Source: Lyngbya sp. HA4199-MV5 (GTDB taxonomy: Bacteria; Cyanobacteriota; Cyanobacteriia; Leptolyngbyales; Leptolyngbyaceae). Taken from it: a stretch of 55,375 nt of DNA. Each line of letters begins with the position of its first letter. Positions within the stretch are counted from its first letter, which is position 1. The translations under genes were made by a program, and so were the position numbers. Of this stretch, positions 44,234 to 53,091 are shown piece by piece. The stretch spans positions 1 through 55,375 of the forward strand of contig JAHHHL010000045.1 of NCBI GenBank assembly GCA_019359375.1, given 5' to 3'. The notes beneath the pieces were generated by a model. That model searched no databases. It was not told the DNA's origin and was given only the letters and a program-made list of their open reading frames with translations.

Positions 44234-45031
44234 ATGAAATCATTGGTTCGCTGGAGTGCAACCGCTGGGCTAGTTGGAAGCGCTCTTCTAGGGTCGTTTT
44301 TAGCTGGCACCCTGCAAGTGCTTGCCATTCCCCAAGAGCAAATTATCCAAAAGCTTCGCCCCGTGCCTGTTTTTACCATCGCCAACGCGCAGGGTGCTCC
44401 GCTGGTAGCCTCTCCCCCGACTGGGCAGAAAGGTAAAGCCGTGGCAGGTGTATTCATTAGCCAGAAAGACGCTCAGGACTTTCTCAATAACCTCAAGACT
44501 AAAAACCCCGACCTTGCCAAAAATGTGAAGGTTGTGCCCGTTTCGCTGGCAGAGGTGTATCAGCTCAATCAAACCAACAAAGGCAAACCAGAACAGCTTG
44601 ATTTTGCCTACGTTCCTTCTAAGCAGCAGGTTGATACGGCTGTCGCGCTGTTGAAACAGCAGGGTGGACAACAACCGCAGCAGTTTAACGGCACACCGCT
44701 CTTCGTCGCGCGTGGTGGCAAAGAGAAGGGCTACCTGACGATTCAGCAGGATGGCAAGTCGATCATTCCCATGTTCTTTAACAAGGAAGAGCTGCAAGGA
44801 TTGCTCGACCGCTTTAAGCAGCAACAGCCTGACATGTCAACGAGTGTCGAAATTCAGGTGCTTAACCTGGAAGGGTTGATGGAGATTCTACGAACCAAGA
44901 ACGATCCTCAACTCGATCAGATTGTGCTGGTACCCCCACAGCAGTCGATCGAGTTTGTGAAGTCGATCTCGCCTCAACAGGGTGCGCCTGCCACGAATAA
45001 GCCTGCTGCCGCTCCTGCACCGAAAAAATAG
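44234..45031 (+). CDS. Tic22-family protein
   Basis: A 265-residue periplasmic protein. A signal peptide covers about 1-33 ('LVGSALLGSFLAGTLQVLAIPQ'). The mature protein has the two related halves of Tic22: 'LRPVPVFTIANAQGAPLVA...VAGVFISQKDAQDFLNNLKTKNPDLAKNVKVVPVSLAEVYQL' and 'TPLFVARGGKEKGYLTIQQDGKSIIPMFFNKEELQGLLDRFKQQQPDMSTSVEIQVLNLEGLMEIL'. Cyanobacterial Tic22 helps outer membrane protein biogenesis as a periplasmic chaperone. The tail is Pro/Ala-rich. I chose the ATG at 44234, directly before the signal peptide. The prmC gene begins at or just past its stop. Confidence 0.93.
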   Translation: MKSLVRWSATAGLVGSALLGSFLAGTLQVLAIPQEQIIQKLRPVPVFTIANAQGAPLVASPPTGQKGKAVAGVFISQKDAQDFLNNLKTKNPDLAKNVKVVPVSLAEVYQLNQTNKGKPEQLDFAYVPSKQQVDTAVALLKQQGGQQPQQFNGTPLFVARGGKEKGYLTIQQDGKSIIPMFFNKEELQGLLDRFKQQQPDMSTSVEIQVLNLEGLMEILRTKNDPQLDQIVLVPPQQSIEFVKSISPQQGAPATNKPAAAPAPKK

Positions 45032-45044
45032 CGTGCAGAGTGGG

Positions 45045-46004
45045 GTGAATTCTAAGGACGATTCAGATAGCCTCTCGTCTCTGTCACAGGGGCGGGAGGT
45101 TTGTGTTTCTGGGCAAGCCCTCTGGCAATGGCGCGTCACCACTCGTCAGCAGGCGATCGCGGCTCAAATTCCGACAGACGAAGTGGATTGGCTGCTGCAA
45201 GATCTGGCTGGACTCGATCGCCTGTCGCTACGGCTAGAAACCTTTAAAGACAGGGCAGAGATTTCACTGGCGCGATCGTTGTCAGACTTAACGCTCCTCT
45301 GGCAGCGTCGGCTTCAAGAGCGAGTGCCTGTGCAGTATTTAACCGGAGTGGCTCCCTGGCGACAGTTTGCGCTAACTGTTTCCCCAGCCGTCCTGATTCC
45401 ACGCCCCGAAACAGAATGCTTAATTGATCTGGCGATCGCCGCCGTCCGCCCTACACCCCACACCCCACACCCCACACCCTTTACTCATGGACATTGGGCC
45501 GATCTCGGCACTGGCAGCGGTGCGATCGCCATCGGGTTGGCAATGGCGTTTCCAGCGGCGACGGTTCATGCCGTTGATCGGAGTGCAGCAGCGTTGGCGA
45601 TCGCGCGGTTGAACGCTGAGCAGCTTGAGTTGGTCGATCACATTCAGTTTTATGAAGGTTCGTGGCTGGAGCCGCTGGAGTCTCTCAAAGGTCAGCTTAG
45701 CGGCATGGTTGCCAATCCACCTTACATTCCCAGTGGGATGATACCCACCTTACAGCCAGAGGTATCCCAGCACGAACCGCACCTGGCACTCGATGGCGGT
45801 GTCGATGGGTTGGATTGCGTTCGGCATCTCGTAGCAACGGCTCCTGACTATTTGCAGCCTGAAGGGGTTTGGCTAGTAGAACTGATGGCAGGGCAGGCAA
45901 GTACCGTCGCAGCCTTACTTCACGCCCAGGGAAGCTACCACCAGATTCAGATTTATCCCGATTTGGCGGGGATCGATCGCTTTGTCTTGGCATATCGTCT
46001 CTGA
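45045..46004 (+). CDS. prmC: release factor glutamine methyltransferase
   Basis: Methylates the Gln of the GGQ motif in release factors RF1 and RF2 using S-adenosylmethionine. The start region 'VSGQALWQWRVTTRQQAIAAQIPTDEVDWLLQDLAGLDRLSLRLE' is the PrmC N-terminal domain. The methyltransferase domain has 'LIPRPETECLIDLAI', the SAM loop 'WADLGTGSGAIAIGLA' and the catalytic Asn-Pro-Pro-Tyr at 45714-45725. The start is uncertain: GTG at 45045 (chosen) or 45033, while an ATG at 44982 would overlap the Tic22 gene by 50 bases. A heptamer repeat inside the gene inserts a Pro/Thr/His-rich stretch just before the SAM motif. Confidence 0.93.
   Translation: MNSKDDSDSLSSLSQGREVCVSGQALWQWRVTTRQQAIAAQIPTDEVDWLLQDLAGLDRLSLRLETFKDRAEISLARSLSDLTLLWQRRLQERVPVQYLTGVAPWRQFALTVSPAVLIPRPETECLIDLAIAAVRPTPHTPHPTPFTHGHWADLGTGSGAIAIGLAMAFPAATVHAVDRSAAALAIARLNAEQLELVDHIQFYEGSWLEPLESLKGQLSGMVANPPYIPSGMIPTLQPEVSQHEPHLALDGGVDGLDCVRHLVATAPDYLQPEGVWLVELMAGQASTVAALLHAQGSYHQIQIYPDLAGIDRFVLAYRL
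45453..45479. repeat. heptamer tandem repeat inside prmC
   Basis: Nearly four copies of ACACCCC within the coding sequence. They encode a Pro-Thr-Pro-His-Thr-Pro-His-Pro-Thr-Pro stretch in a surface loop ahead of the SAM-binding motif. The reading frame stays open. Confidence 0.8.
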
Positions 46005-46034
46005 GCAAATCTTATGAAAGGTTAATTGGCTGCG

Positions 46035-48497
46035 TCAATTGTTCTGCTGCAACGCATTGGCGCGATCGATTGCCTCTTTTTGCTGTGCTTCCTTGCCCTG
46101 GGTTTGGTAATACCTTGCAGCCGTCTGAAAGCTGTTGATTGCCGCCGCACGATCGTTCAGCGACTGCTGCGCTAAGCCTAGATTGTAATAAGCATCCGCA
46201 TAGTCTGGCTGTAGCTTAATCGCCTGGTTGTAGTCACGAATGGCTTCTTTGGTGCGCGTCTGGGCAAACTGGGCATTCCCGCGATTGCTGTAAGCTCCAG
46301 CTTGAATAGCAGTGGCGGGTCTCAGCGCAATCGCCCGGTTGTAATCCTGTATGGCACCCTCATAATCTCCTTGCTTAGACCGGGCGTTGGCAAGGTTGAT
46401 GTGTGCCTGGGCAAAACTGCCGTTCAGTGCCACAGCCCGGTTCCCTTCCTCCAACGCCTTATCGTAGTTCTGGCGATCGTAGTAGGCATAGCTAAGATTA
46501 CTGTGTAGCAAAGCCGTTTGCTCAGCCGTCTGAGGAGTCAGCTTCAGCGCTTGCTCGTAGTCTCCGATCGCGGCGCTTGTATCACCCAGCCGATGGTAGG
46601 CAGCCCCGCGATTGGTATAGGCTGAAACGTCATTCGGATTTTTCTCGATCGCCTGGGTGTAGTCAGCGATCGCCTCTTTGGTGTAACCCCTCTGCGCTTT
46701 GAGCAGTCCTGCACTGTTGAGCTGTTGAGCTGCGGCTAGATCAACTGGCGTTTGCTGCCCAAATTTAAACCAGTTGGGACGGTTGGAGAACGGCATAATA
46801 GCCGCTAGTATCCCCAGAATCGCCGCCAACAGGATGCCTGGAACGATCAGAGCTTGGTAATTAGACGTAGAGCGACGAATTCTATCCATGAAATTTGGCT
46901 GAGCACTCGGCTGGATCGGCGATGGGGCTTCTTGTACAGTAGTGATTGGGCTGGGTGGAGGAACCGGAGTTGGCAGCGGTTCTGACGGCAGAGGATTTGG
47001 CTCGTTGAGGTTGAACAACCGTTGCATAACGGCTTCTTTGGCGCGCGAGTCATCTGGAGGAAGGGAGGCAGGCGGCTCTGGTGAAGGCGTTTCGGCGAGA
47101 GGTAGGGGCGGTTGATGGTTAAATCGGGTTCCTTCTGGCACCTGGGCAGGGTTGGGTTGACTAACAGGCTGAGTGCTGGAAGGCGCGGCTGCTTCTACCT
47201 CTGGTTCTACGTTGGTGCGATCGTCATCCGCTACAAATTGCTTTGCCTGAGCCGTAAGCTGGTCTTCAAGCGCCTGTACGTCCTCGTTTCCTAAGTGTAA
47301 TGTCTGTTGCAGGCGATGGAGCATGGCACGATCGCGCTCTTGCAGGGGAAACTGGCGTTGCATTGCTCCCAGCAAAACCTGTTGATAGTGCGCCAGGTTT
47401 CCTTGATACTGAGCGTGCTGGTGCTGTTGAAGGGCAAACGAGGGGGCGATCGTGATCATTGCCACGTCCTGATCCTTCAGGTAAAGAGCCTGCTGGAGTT
47501 GCTTCCATGTTTGGCGACGCTGCTCCAGTGGGACATCGGACGATCGGGCGCTTTCTGCAACCGTTTCCCGATACATCGTCAGGCGCTGGTGATACTCCTG
47601 CTGTGGGCGCAAAACCTGCGCTTCCAACAACGCCGCGTCTCGTGGTGACAACTCCAAGCGATGCCGGATGTCATTTAGCAGCGATCGTCCTTCCAGTACT
47701 GGGGTGCCTGCTGCATCAGTGGCGATCGGCGTGGCTTCAAGCACCTTGCGGTAATGTAGCTGTGGGTTGCTTTGGGGTACCTCTAGTAAGGGAATCTCAG
47801 CCATTTCAGCACTGCCAGCTAGGTGAGTTTCCAGGGAGGGTGCCGCTACGTGCAGCTTTTTTGACGCATAGCGATGCAACGCCGCTGCCGTTAGCAACCC
47901 CTTATCCCCCTCATCCGCTGCACCGCTCTCAATCCCTTCTGTGAAATAGCGGATGTATGTCCACCCATCAAATGCGTCTGTGACGACTGGTTGAGCCACA
48001 TTTGCCGCGGTTAAAACCACCCGTCCTGTGCCTTCCAGAGCAGTGGCTAACGCGTCCTTAGAGGCAGCAACAGCGGGTTGATTCGATACTTGCTGGCAGT
48101 AGCTGTTTACAATAACCACTTGCTGTCTGGCAGGGCTGCTATTCATCGCTTCCTGAATGGTGGCAGCGGGAATGAGTTGTGCTTTGACAAGTTCGCCTCC
48201 CACTGGCAACGTTGTACAGGGAGCGGCGAAGTACAGTCTGCCATCTGCATCCTGCAACGTATGACCGCAATACACAAAGATGATTTGGTCATCGCTGGCT
48301 CGCTGCTTGAAGAATAGCTCAATGGTTTCCTGCATCTTTTGCAAGGGGCGATCGCACAAGTCCAGCACTGGCTCAACCTGAAATTGCGGCTGTTTCAGCA
48401 CGCGCTTCATCACTTCCACATCTTTTTGAGCACTCGGTAACAGGGCTAACCCCATGCCATACCGACTTACCCCCATCAGTAGCGCTACCCTGGACAT
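46035..48497 (-). CDS. orthocaspase-like protein with TPR C terminus
   Basis: An 820-residue protein. The N-terminal caspase-fold p20-like domain (about 1-230) has 'ALLMGVSRYGMGLALLPSAQKDVEVMKRVL' and 'IIFVYCGHTLQDADGRLYFAA' with catalytic-type His79. The Cys motif is altered: 'VVIVNSYCQQ' stands where 'VVILDCCxSG' is expected, placing Tyr133 at the catalytic position and Cys at 134. Two helical modules (about 270-420, 'L-LSPRDAALLEAQVL' style) follow, then a Pro-rich linker, one transmembrane helix (about 565-590) and about six TPRs to the C terminus. It may be a pseudo-protease or have a shifted nucleophile. Confidence 0.85.
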   Translation of the reverse strand: MSRVALLMGVSRYGMGLALLPSAQKDVEVMKRVLKQPQFQVEPVLDLCDRPLQKMQETIELFFKQRASDDQIIFVYCGHTLQDADGRLYFAAPCTTLPVGGELVKAQLIPAATIQEAMNSSPARQQVVIVNSYCQQVSNQPAVAASKDALATALEGTGRVVLTAANVAQPVVTDAFDGWTYIRYFTEGIESGAADEGDKGLLTAAALHRYASKKLHVAAPSLETHLAGSAEMAEIPLLEVPQSNPQLHYRKVLEATPIATDAAGTPVLEGRSLLNDIRHRLELSPRDAALLEAQVLRPQQEYHQRLTMYRETVAESARSSDVPLEQRRQTWKQLQQALYLKDQDVAMITIAPSFALQQHQHAQYQGNLAHYQQVLLGAMQRQFPLQERDRAMLHRLQQTLHLGNEDVQALEDQLTAQAKQFVADDDRTNVEPEVEAAAPSSTQPVSQPNPAQVPEGTRFNHQPPLPLAETPSPEPPASLPPDDSRAKEAVMQRLFNLNEPNPLPSEPLPTPVPPPSPITTVQEAPSPIQPSAQPNFMDRIRRSTSNYQALIVPGILLAAILGILAAIMPFSNRPNWFKFGQQTPVDLAAAQQLNSAGLLKAQRGYTKEAIADYTQAIEKNPNDVSAYTNRGAAYHRLGDTSAAIGDYEQALKLTPQTAEQTALLHSNLSYAYYDRQNYDKALEEGNRAVALNGSFAQAHINLANARSKQGDYEGAIQDYNRAIALRPATAIQAGAYSNRGNAQFAQTRTKEAIRDYNQAIKLQPDYADAYYNLGLAQQSLNDRAAAINSFQTAARYYQTQGKEAQQKEAIDRANALQQNN

Positions 48498-49121
48498 CTA
48501 ATCGTTTCCAAGACTCCTCGGCACCAGTGAAATTGTCAGACGGGTAAGTTTTGGTTCACTTACTCAAAGCAACTTCAAAAGACTCCCGCTCATTTGCCTT
48601 ATAGCTTTTGCCACACAAGGTTGGGACAGTGGAATCCCTGCACCTCGTCCTAACCAAACTGGCTATAGCTATACATGCCATTCAGAGCGCATCAAACGAA
48701 TCTATGTAAGGATACTGAATCCTTTGCTAAATGAAACATTAATTGCAAGCGACTCCTAACAGCCACCCCGATGTTGTTATCCCGCGTCCAGTGGCGATCG
48801 TCTCCCTTAGTTTCGGTGATGTGACGGATTGAGATGCCCTACTTCAACCGTTAAACTCAAGGGCATTGGGCGCTTAGGACGACATCTGCCTGCCAACGCA
48901 CGATGCGATCGCAAGGCAAGCAGGGGCAGTTTAGATGCTGCTGGTGTCTATGCGATGCGGGTTCTTCATACGGATCACGTCCGTAAACTGCCTTTCAGCA
49001 CGCAGGACAAAGAATCCTACCAAAAGCTACAGTAAGCATCAGCCGCCCTAGTTAAACGTCGTTGTGTTGTTTGAAGGCTTGATGCGTTCATGTTCATTCC
49101 TGGCTTGATGCGATCGCAACC
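48498..49121. other. 620-base divergent intergenic region
   Basis: Lies between the orthocaspase-like gene (minus) and the C39 peptidase gene (plus) and should hold both promoters. A short plus-strand open frame (48829-49035) has no family character. No repeat or clear regulatory element is visible. Confidence 0.45.
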
Positions 49122-50165
49122 ATGCTGCTAGAAATTGTCGCTACATTGCTGCTGGGTGGTCTGTGCTTTCGGTGGGGCATGCGCTTTGGTACATTGCTGC
49201 TGCGCAAAGGGTCAACCGCCAACGATTTATTTAAAGGTAAAACCTCCCTTTCACTCCTGTTTCTTGGGCTTTACATTGGACTTATCCTCTTGGCGCTCAA
49301 TGTGCCGCAAATGCAGTTTTTGCCCCTGGAGTGGCGCGTTTACGGGATGCGGATCACCTGGACGATTATGCGGGCTGTGCTGATGGGGTTTTGCGGACTG
49401 GCATACGTTATCAGTTGGCAGACCGCACGGCTACAGGTGTTTGCAGTGGTACTAATTGGTGTCCTGGGTATCACTGGGTTCAGCGTTGCCGAAGGCTATT
49501 TTCTGGCTCCGATTTATACCTGGCTGCACAACAATTTACAGCCGAATGGGGTCTACAAGCAGACTTCGATGAGTAGCTGTGCCCCTTCTGCTCTGGCGAC
49601 CGTTTTACGACGCTGGCAAATGGATGCAACCGAGTCGGGAGTGGCACGATTGGCAGGTACCAGTCGGTTGGGTACATCAATGCCGCAACTGATTGTGGCA
49701 GCGCGGGAGCTGGGTATGGATGGGGTGGAGCTATCGTCAACCTGGGAGCAAATGCAGCGCATCAATCGTCCTGGAGTGCTGGGTGTCTGGCTGATTGATG
49801 GCGGACGCAAGCTACCCCATGCAGTTGCTCTATTGGAGATGAATAGTGAGCAGGTGGCGATCGGCGATCCGGCGCGGGGCAAAATTTATGCTCTGGATCA
49901 AGCTCAGTTTGCGACGATTTGGCGACAGCAGTATGTGCCGATTTTTCGAGCCAGCGATCGCACATTATCGACTGAGCAAGCCGCCGACTATCTACAGCGT
50001 CTCGGTTATCTGAACCAGCCTTCTCAGGATCTTAGCAAGGCAATCCGTCGCTTTCAAACAGCGGTTGGTATTCCAAACACAGGCGAACTAGATGTGCAAA
50101 CCGTTTTGTTATTGACAGGCTCTTTCCTGGAGGGTGTGCCAACGTTAGCGCCGAAACCGCTTTGA
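49122..50165 (+). CDS. membrane-anchored C39-like peptidase with peptidoglycan-binding domain
   Basis: A 347-residue protein. Four hydrophobic helices (about 1-20, 43-60, 80-100 and 105-125) are followed by a cysteine-peptidase domain: 'QTSMSSCAPSALATVLRRW' (catalytic Cys), 'LPHAVALLEM' (His) and 'VAIGDPARGK' (Asp), the order seen in C39 bacteriocin-processing peptidases. The C terminus (about 283-335) is a PG_binding_1-like domain, 'DYLQRLGYLNQPSQDLSKAIRRFQTAVGIPNTGELDVQTVLLL'. It is not fused to an ABC transporter, so it is a stand-alone envelope protease. The substrate is unknown. Confidence 0.85.
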   Translation: MLLEIVATLLLGGLCFRWGMRFGTLLLRKGSTANDLFKGKTSLSLLFLGLYIGLILLALNVPQMQFLPLEWRVYGMRITWTIMRAVLMGFCGLAYVISWQTARLQVFAVVLIGVLGITGFSVAEGYFLAPIYTWLHNNLQPNGVYKQTSMSSCAPSALATVLRRWQMDATESGVARLAGTSRLGTSMPQLIVAARELGMDGVELSSTWEQMQRINRPGVLGVWLIDGGRKLPHAVALLEMNSEQVAIGDPARGKIYALDQAQFATIWRQQYVPIFRASDRTLSTEQAADYLQRLGYLNQPSQDLSKAIRRFQTAVGIPNTGELDVQTVLLLTGSFLEGVPTLAPKPL

Positions 50166-50262
50166 GCACGGCTGAAAGGAGCGGCGATCGACAAAACGTG
50201 AAAAAGGCATCTGTTTCATCCAGCCTACCTTTCGGGAAGCAAGCTACATCCTTTATCCTTCT

Positions 50263-50649
50263 TCATCCCATCAACGGACTGCCATGATGATGTATCAGAT
50301 ACCATTTCTGCCCCATCCGCTCAAACAGGTTCGTTGCCATTGATTGTGCTTTGCTTTGCCGTCTGCCTGTCACTTGCAGCACGGTTTCAAGCAACACGAC
50401 ATACGCCAGATCACCACTCACGTCTACGCGCACGATTTCTGTCTCAATTTCCAGGTAGCTGGTGTTGCGAAAAATCGCCTCCCACGACGATCGAATCCCC
50501 TCCCATCCCTGAATCGCGTTTCGCCCTGGGTGAATGCACAGGCTACTCGTACCTTGCGACCACACCGCCGTCATCGCTTCAAGGTCTTTTTTCTCAAAGG
50601 CGCGATAAAACGTCTCGTTCGTCGCAAGAACTGCTTGGTCTGGAGTCAT
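50263..50649 (-). CDS. SnoaL/NTF2-like protein (DUF4440-type)
   Basis: A 128-residue protein with the nuclear transport factor 2 fold. 'ATNETFYRAFEKKDLEAMTAVWSQGTSSLCIHPGRNAIQGWEGIRSSWEAIF' is the typical helix-strand start with the pocket His and Trp, and 'VVLLETVLQV...ATNLFERMGQKWYLIHHHGSP' forms the closing strands. Members are small enzymes or ligand-binding proteins. The ATG at 50649 is the family start; the longer frame reads through low-complexity sequence. The ligand is not identifiable. Confidence 0.88.
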   Translation of the reverse strand: MTPDQAVLATNETFYRAFEKKDLEAMTAVWSQGTSSLCIHPGRNAIQGWEGIRSSWEAIFRNTSYLEIETEIVRVDVSGDLAYVVLLETVLQVTGRRQSKAQSMATNLFERMGQKWYLIHHHGSPLMG

Positions 50650-51093
50650 GGGTGGGAGTGGGGAGTGGGGGAAGCAGAGGGCAGGAGGCAGAGGGTGGAA
50701 GAGGCAGAGGATGCAGGGGGAGCAGAGGATGCAATTCAAAACTCAAAACTTTCACTCCTGGCTCCTGACTTCTCCTAAAACTGAACCTAAAACGCTGCCT
50801 CATTCCCTGCTGACAATTGCAACACAACGTAACGAAAGACGTGAGTAAGGGACAACGGATCGTTTTAGACTTTTAAAGCTATTAGCGTACAGCCGTCAGC
50901 GTTCAGCTTGAGTGAGATCCGCTTTGAGCTTCACAGTTTGAAGCAAAGCACTGATTGTTTGTTATTAACACCCCTTCCTCGCATCATTCAATGTTGCCTG
51001 CTGTAGCTTGCTTCCCGTAGGGTTAGCTGACCTCTGGCCGCTGACCGCTGATAGTTGACCGCTCCTCCCTTATCCTCTCGTCGCATCACTCCT
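50650..51093. other. 440-base divergent intergenic region with repeats
   Basis: Separates the NTF2-like gene (minus) from hemB (plus). The left part (about 50651-50760) is purine-rich low-complexity sequence with GGAGGCAGAGG-like units; near 51034-51063 there are CTGACCGCTGATAGTTGACC units of the same kind as at 5301 and in the linker gene. The hemB promoter should be near 50880-51060. Confidence 0.5.
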
Positions 51094-52077
51094 ATGTTTC
51101 CAAACCAGCGTCCTCGTCGCCTTCGCAGCCATCCCCAGCTTCGTCGGATGGTGCGCGAAACCGTTCTCACCACCAACGATCTCATCTACCCATTGTTCGC
51201 GGTACCGGGTGAGGGGTTTGCCAAAGAAGTACGATCGATGCCGGGTGTGTTTCAGTTGTCGATCGACAAAATTGTAGAAGAAGCGAAGGAAGTCTACGAT
51301 CTGGGCATTCCTGCGATCATTTTGTTTGGTATTCCAGCGGAGAAGGATACCGACGCAACAGGTGCATGGCACGATCACGGCATTGTGCAAAAAGCCGCGA
51401 CAGCCGTTAAACAAGCGGTGCCTGACCTGATTGTGATTGCCGATACTTGCCTCTGTGAATACACGTCTCACGGTCACTGTGGCTATCTGGAAGTGGGCGA
51501 CCTGACGGGACGGGTGCTGAATGATCCCACCCTGGAGCTACTGAAGAAAACGGCCGTTTCCCAGGCACAGGCAGGAGCCGATATCATTGCACCCTCTGGC
51601 ATGATGGATGGCTTTGTACAGGCAATTCGCACGGGGCTGGATGCGGCAGGGTTTGAAGACACGCCGATCATGTCCTACGCCGCGAAGTATGCCTCGGCGT
51701 ACTATGGTCCGTTTCGGGATGCTGCCGATTCTGCCCCTCAGTTTGGCGATCGGCGCACCTATCAGATGGACCCTGGCAATGCCCGCGAAGCCATCAAAGA
51801 AATTGAGCTAGACATTGCAGAAGGGGCAGACATGCTCATGGTGAAGCCCGCTCTGGCATATATGGACATCATCTGGCGCGTCAAAGAAGCGACCAATCTA
51901 CCTGTTGCCGCCTACAACGTCTCTGGCGAATATTCCATGATCAAAGCCGCTGCGCTGAATGACTGGGTTGACGAACAGCGTGTCGTGCTGGAAACCCTGA
52001 CAGGCTTCAAACGGGCAGGAGCCGACATGATTCTGACCTATCACGCGAAAGATGCCGCTCGCTGGTTGGGAGCATAG
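51094..52077 (+). CDS. hemB: delta-aminolevulinic acid dehydratase (porphobilinogen synthase)
   Basis: A 327-residue enzyme that condenses two 5-aminolevulinate molecules to porphobilinogen for haem, chlorophyll and bilin synthesis. The metal-site region '[14 protein letters not shown]' has the three Cys of zinc-type enzymes. The two active-site lysines lie in '[17 protein letters not shown]' and '[15 protein letters not shown]' (Schiff-base Lys). I chose the ATG at 51094, which gives the family start '[18 protein letters not shown]'. It is transcribed alone on the plus strand and convergent with rutB. Confidence 0.97.
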   Translation: MFPNQRPRRLRSHPQLRRMVRETVLTTNDLIYPLFAVPGEGFAKEVRSMPGVFQLSIDKIVEEAKEVYDLGIPAIILFGIPAEKDTDATGAWHDHGIVQKAATAVKQAVPDLIVIADTCLCEYTSHGHCGYLEVGDLTGRVLNDPTLELLKKTAVSQAQAGADIIAPSGMMDGFVQAIRTGLDAAGFEDTPIMSYAAKYASAYYGPFRDAADSAPQFGDRRTYQMDPGNAREAIKEIELDIAEGADMLMVKPALAYMDIIWRVKEATNLPVAAYNVSGEYSMIKAAALNDWVDEQRVVLETLTGFKRAGADMILTYHAKDAARWLGA

Positions 52078-52153
52078 CTCCGTTTAAATGATGGTGGGTG
52101 GAGACGAGAAAGCAGAAGCTAGAAGCCAGAATCAGGTAAATGGTTCTGTCTCT

Positions 52154-52870
52154 TCAGATAATGGTCTGCGGCTGGAGGCTTTCGACTGCCGGGTTGTTGA
52201 GTGCGCTTAAATAAGCCTGCGTGGTTGTCACCCAGCCAAAGAACTTTTCAATGTTGAAAAGCGTTGCTTCCTGAATGGCAGGTGAGCCGATGTGGTAGGT
52301 TGCGTCGGCAAGGGCGATCGCAAAGTATTCCAAAAAGAACGCATCGCGCAGGGTCGATTCCACACAGACGTTGGTGGCGACCCCTGCAAAAACCAGATTG
52401 CGAATGCCCTTTCCTCGCAAAAACATATCCAGGTTGGTGCCAAAAAAGCCGCTGTAGCGAGGTTTCTGCACGATGTAATCTTCGGGCTGCGGCTGAATGG
52501 CATCAATAAAGTCGTAGTCCCAGGTGCCTTTAATCGTCAGCTTGCCCTGCAAATCGGGATTTTCGCGCATTAGCCGCATGGCATTGGATTTGTGCCAGTG
52601 AGGTGAGGCAGGAGAACCCGCTTCGTGCAAACTGGCGCTCCACCCGTTTTGTAGAAACACGATTTGCATTCCTGCCCGACGAGACGCGGCGATCGTCCCC
52701 TGAATCGCCTCCACCACCGCTGCCATACCCGACAGATCAACGCCCAAGATATCTAAATAGCCACCCTTTGACGCATAGGCATTTTGCATATCGACCACAA
52801 TTACCGCCGTTTCACGGGGATTGATGGCGATCGCCTCTGGTTTTGCCGGAATGGTAATCAGTGATGACAT
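52154..52870 (-). CDS. rutB: RutB-like isochorismatase-family amidohydrolase
   Basis: A 238-residue cysteine hydrolase. 'TAVIVVDMQNAYASKGGYLDILGVDL' holds the catalytic Asp27, 'KGTWDYDFIDAIQPQPEDYIVQKPRYSGFFGTNLD' the Lys region, and 'GVATNVCVESTLRDAFFLEYFAIALADATYHIG' the nucleophile Cys. These stretches resemble E. coli RutB (ureidoacrylate amidohydrolase of pyrimidine degradation), including 'NGWSASLHEAGSPASPHWHKSNAMRLMRENPDLQGKL'. No other rut gene is in the window, so it may act on a different ureido compound. ATG start at 52870. Confidence 0.9.
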   Translation of the reverse strand: MSSLITIPAKPEAIAINPRETAVIVVDMQNAYASKGGYLDILGVDLSGMAAVVEAIQGTIAASRRAGMQIVFLQNGWSASLHEAGSPASPHWHKSNAMRLMRENPDLQGKLTIKGTWDYDFIDAIQPQPEDYIVQKPRYSGFFGTNLDMFLRGKGIRNLVFAGVATNVCVESTLRDAFFLEYFAIALADATYHIGSPAIQEATLFNIEKFFGWVTTTQAYLSALNNPAVESLQPQTII

Positions 52871-53091
52871 ATTGGCACTATGAAGGTACTGGTGTTAACT
52901 TTCTGCTTCTCTCCAACTCCTAGTCTCTTCTAAAGTCATTAGCTCCTGCGTTTGTTGAGCCATTCCTAACGATGAAGCTAACGGCGGCAGATAACCTTTG
53001 GAACACCACCGAGATCTGTGTTCCGTCCGTTGCAGCGCAGTGTTAGGTTGCCAATTGCTAGCAATTGCGTGAACTCTAGTTCTGGGTACTA

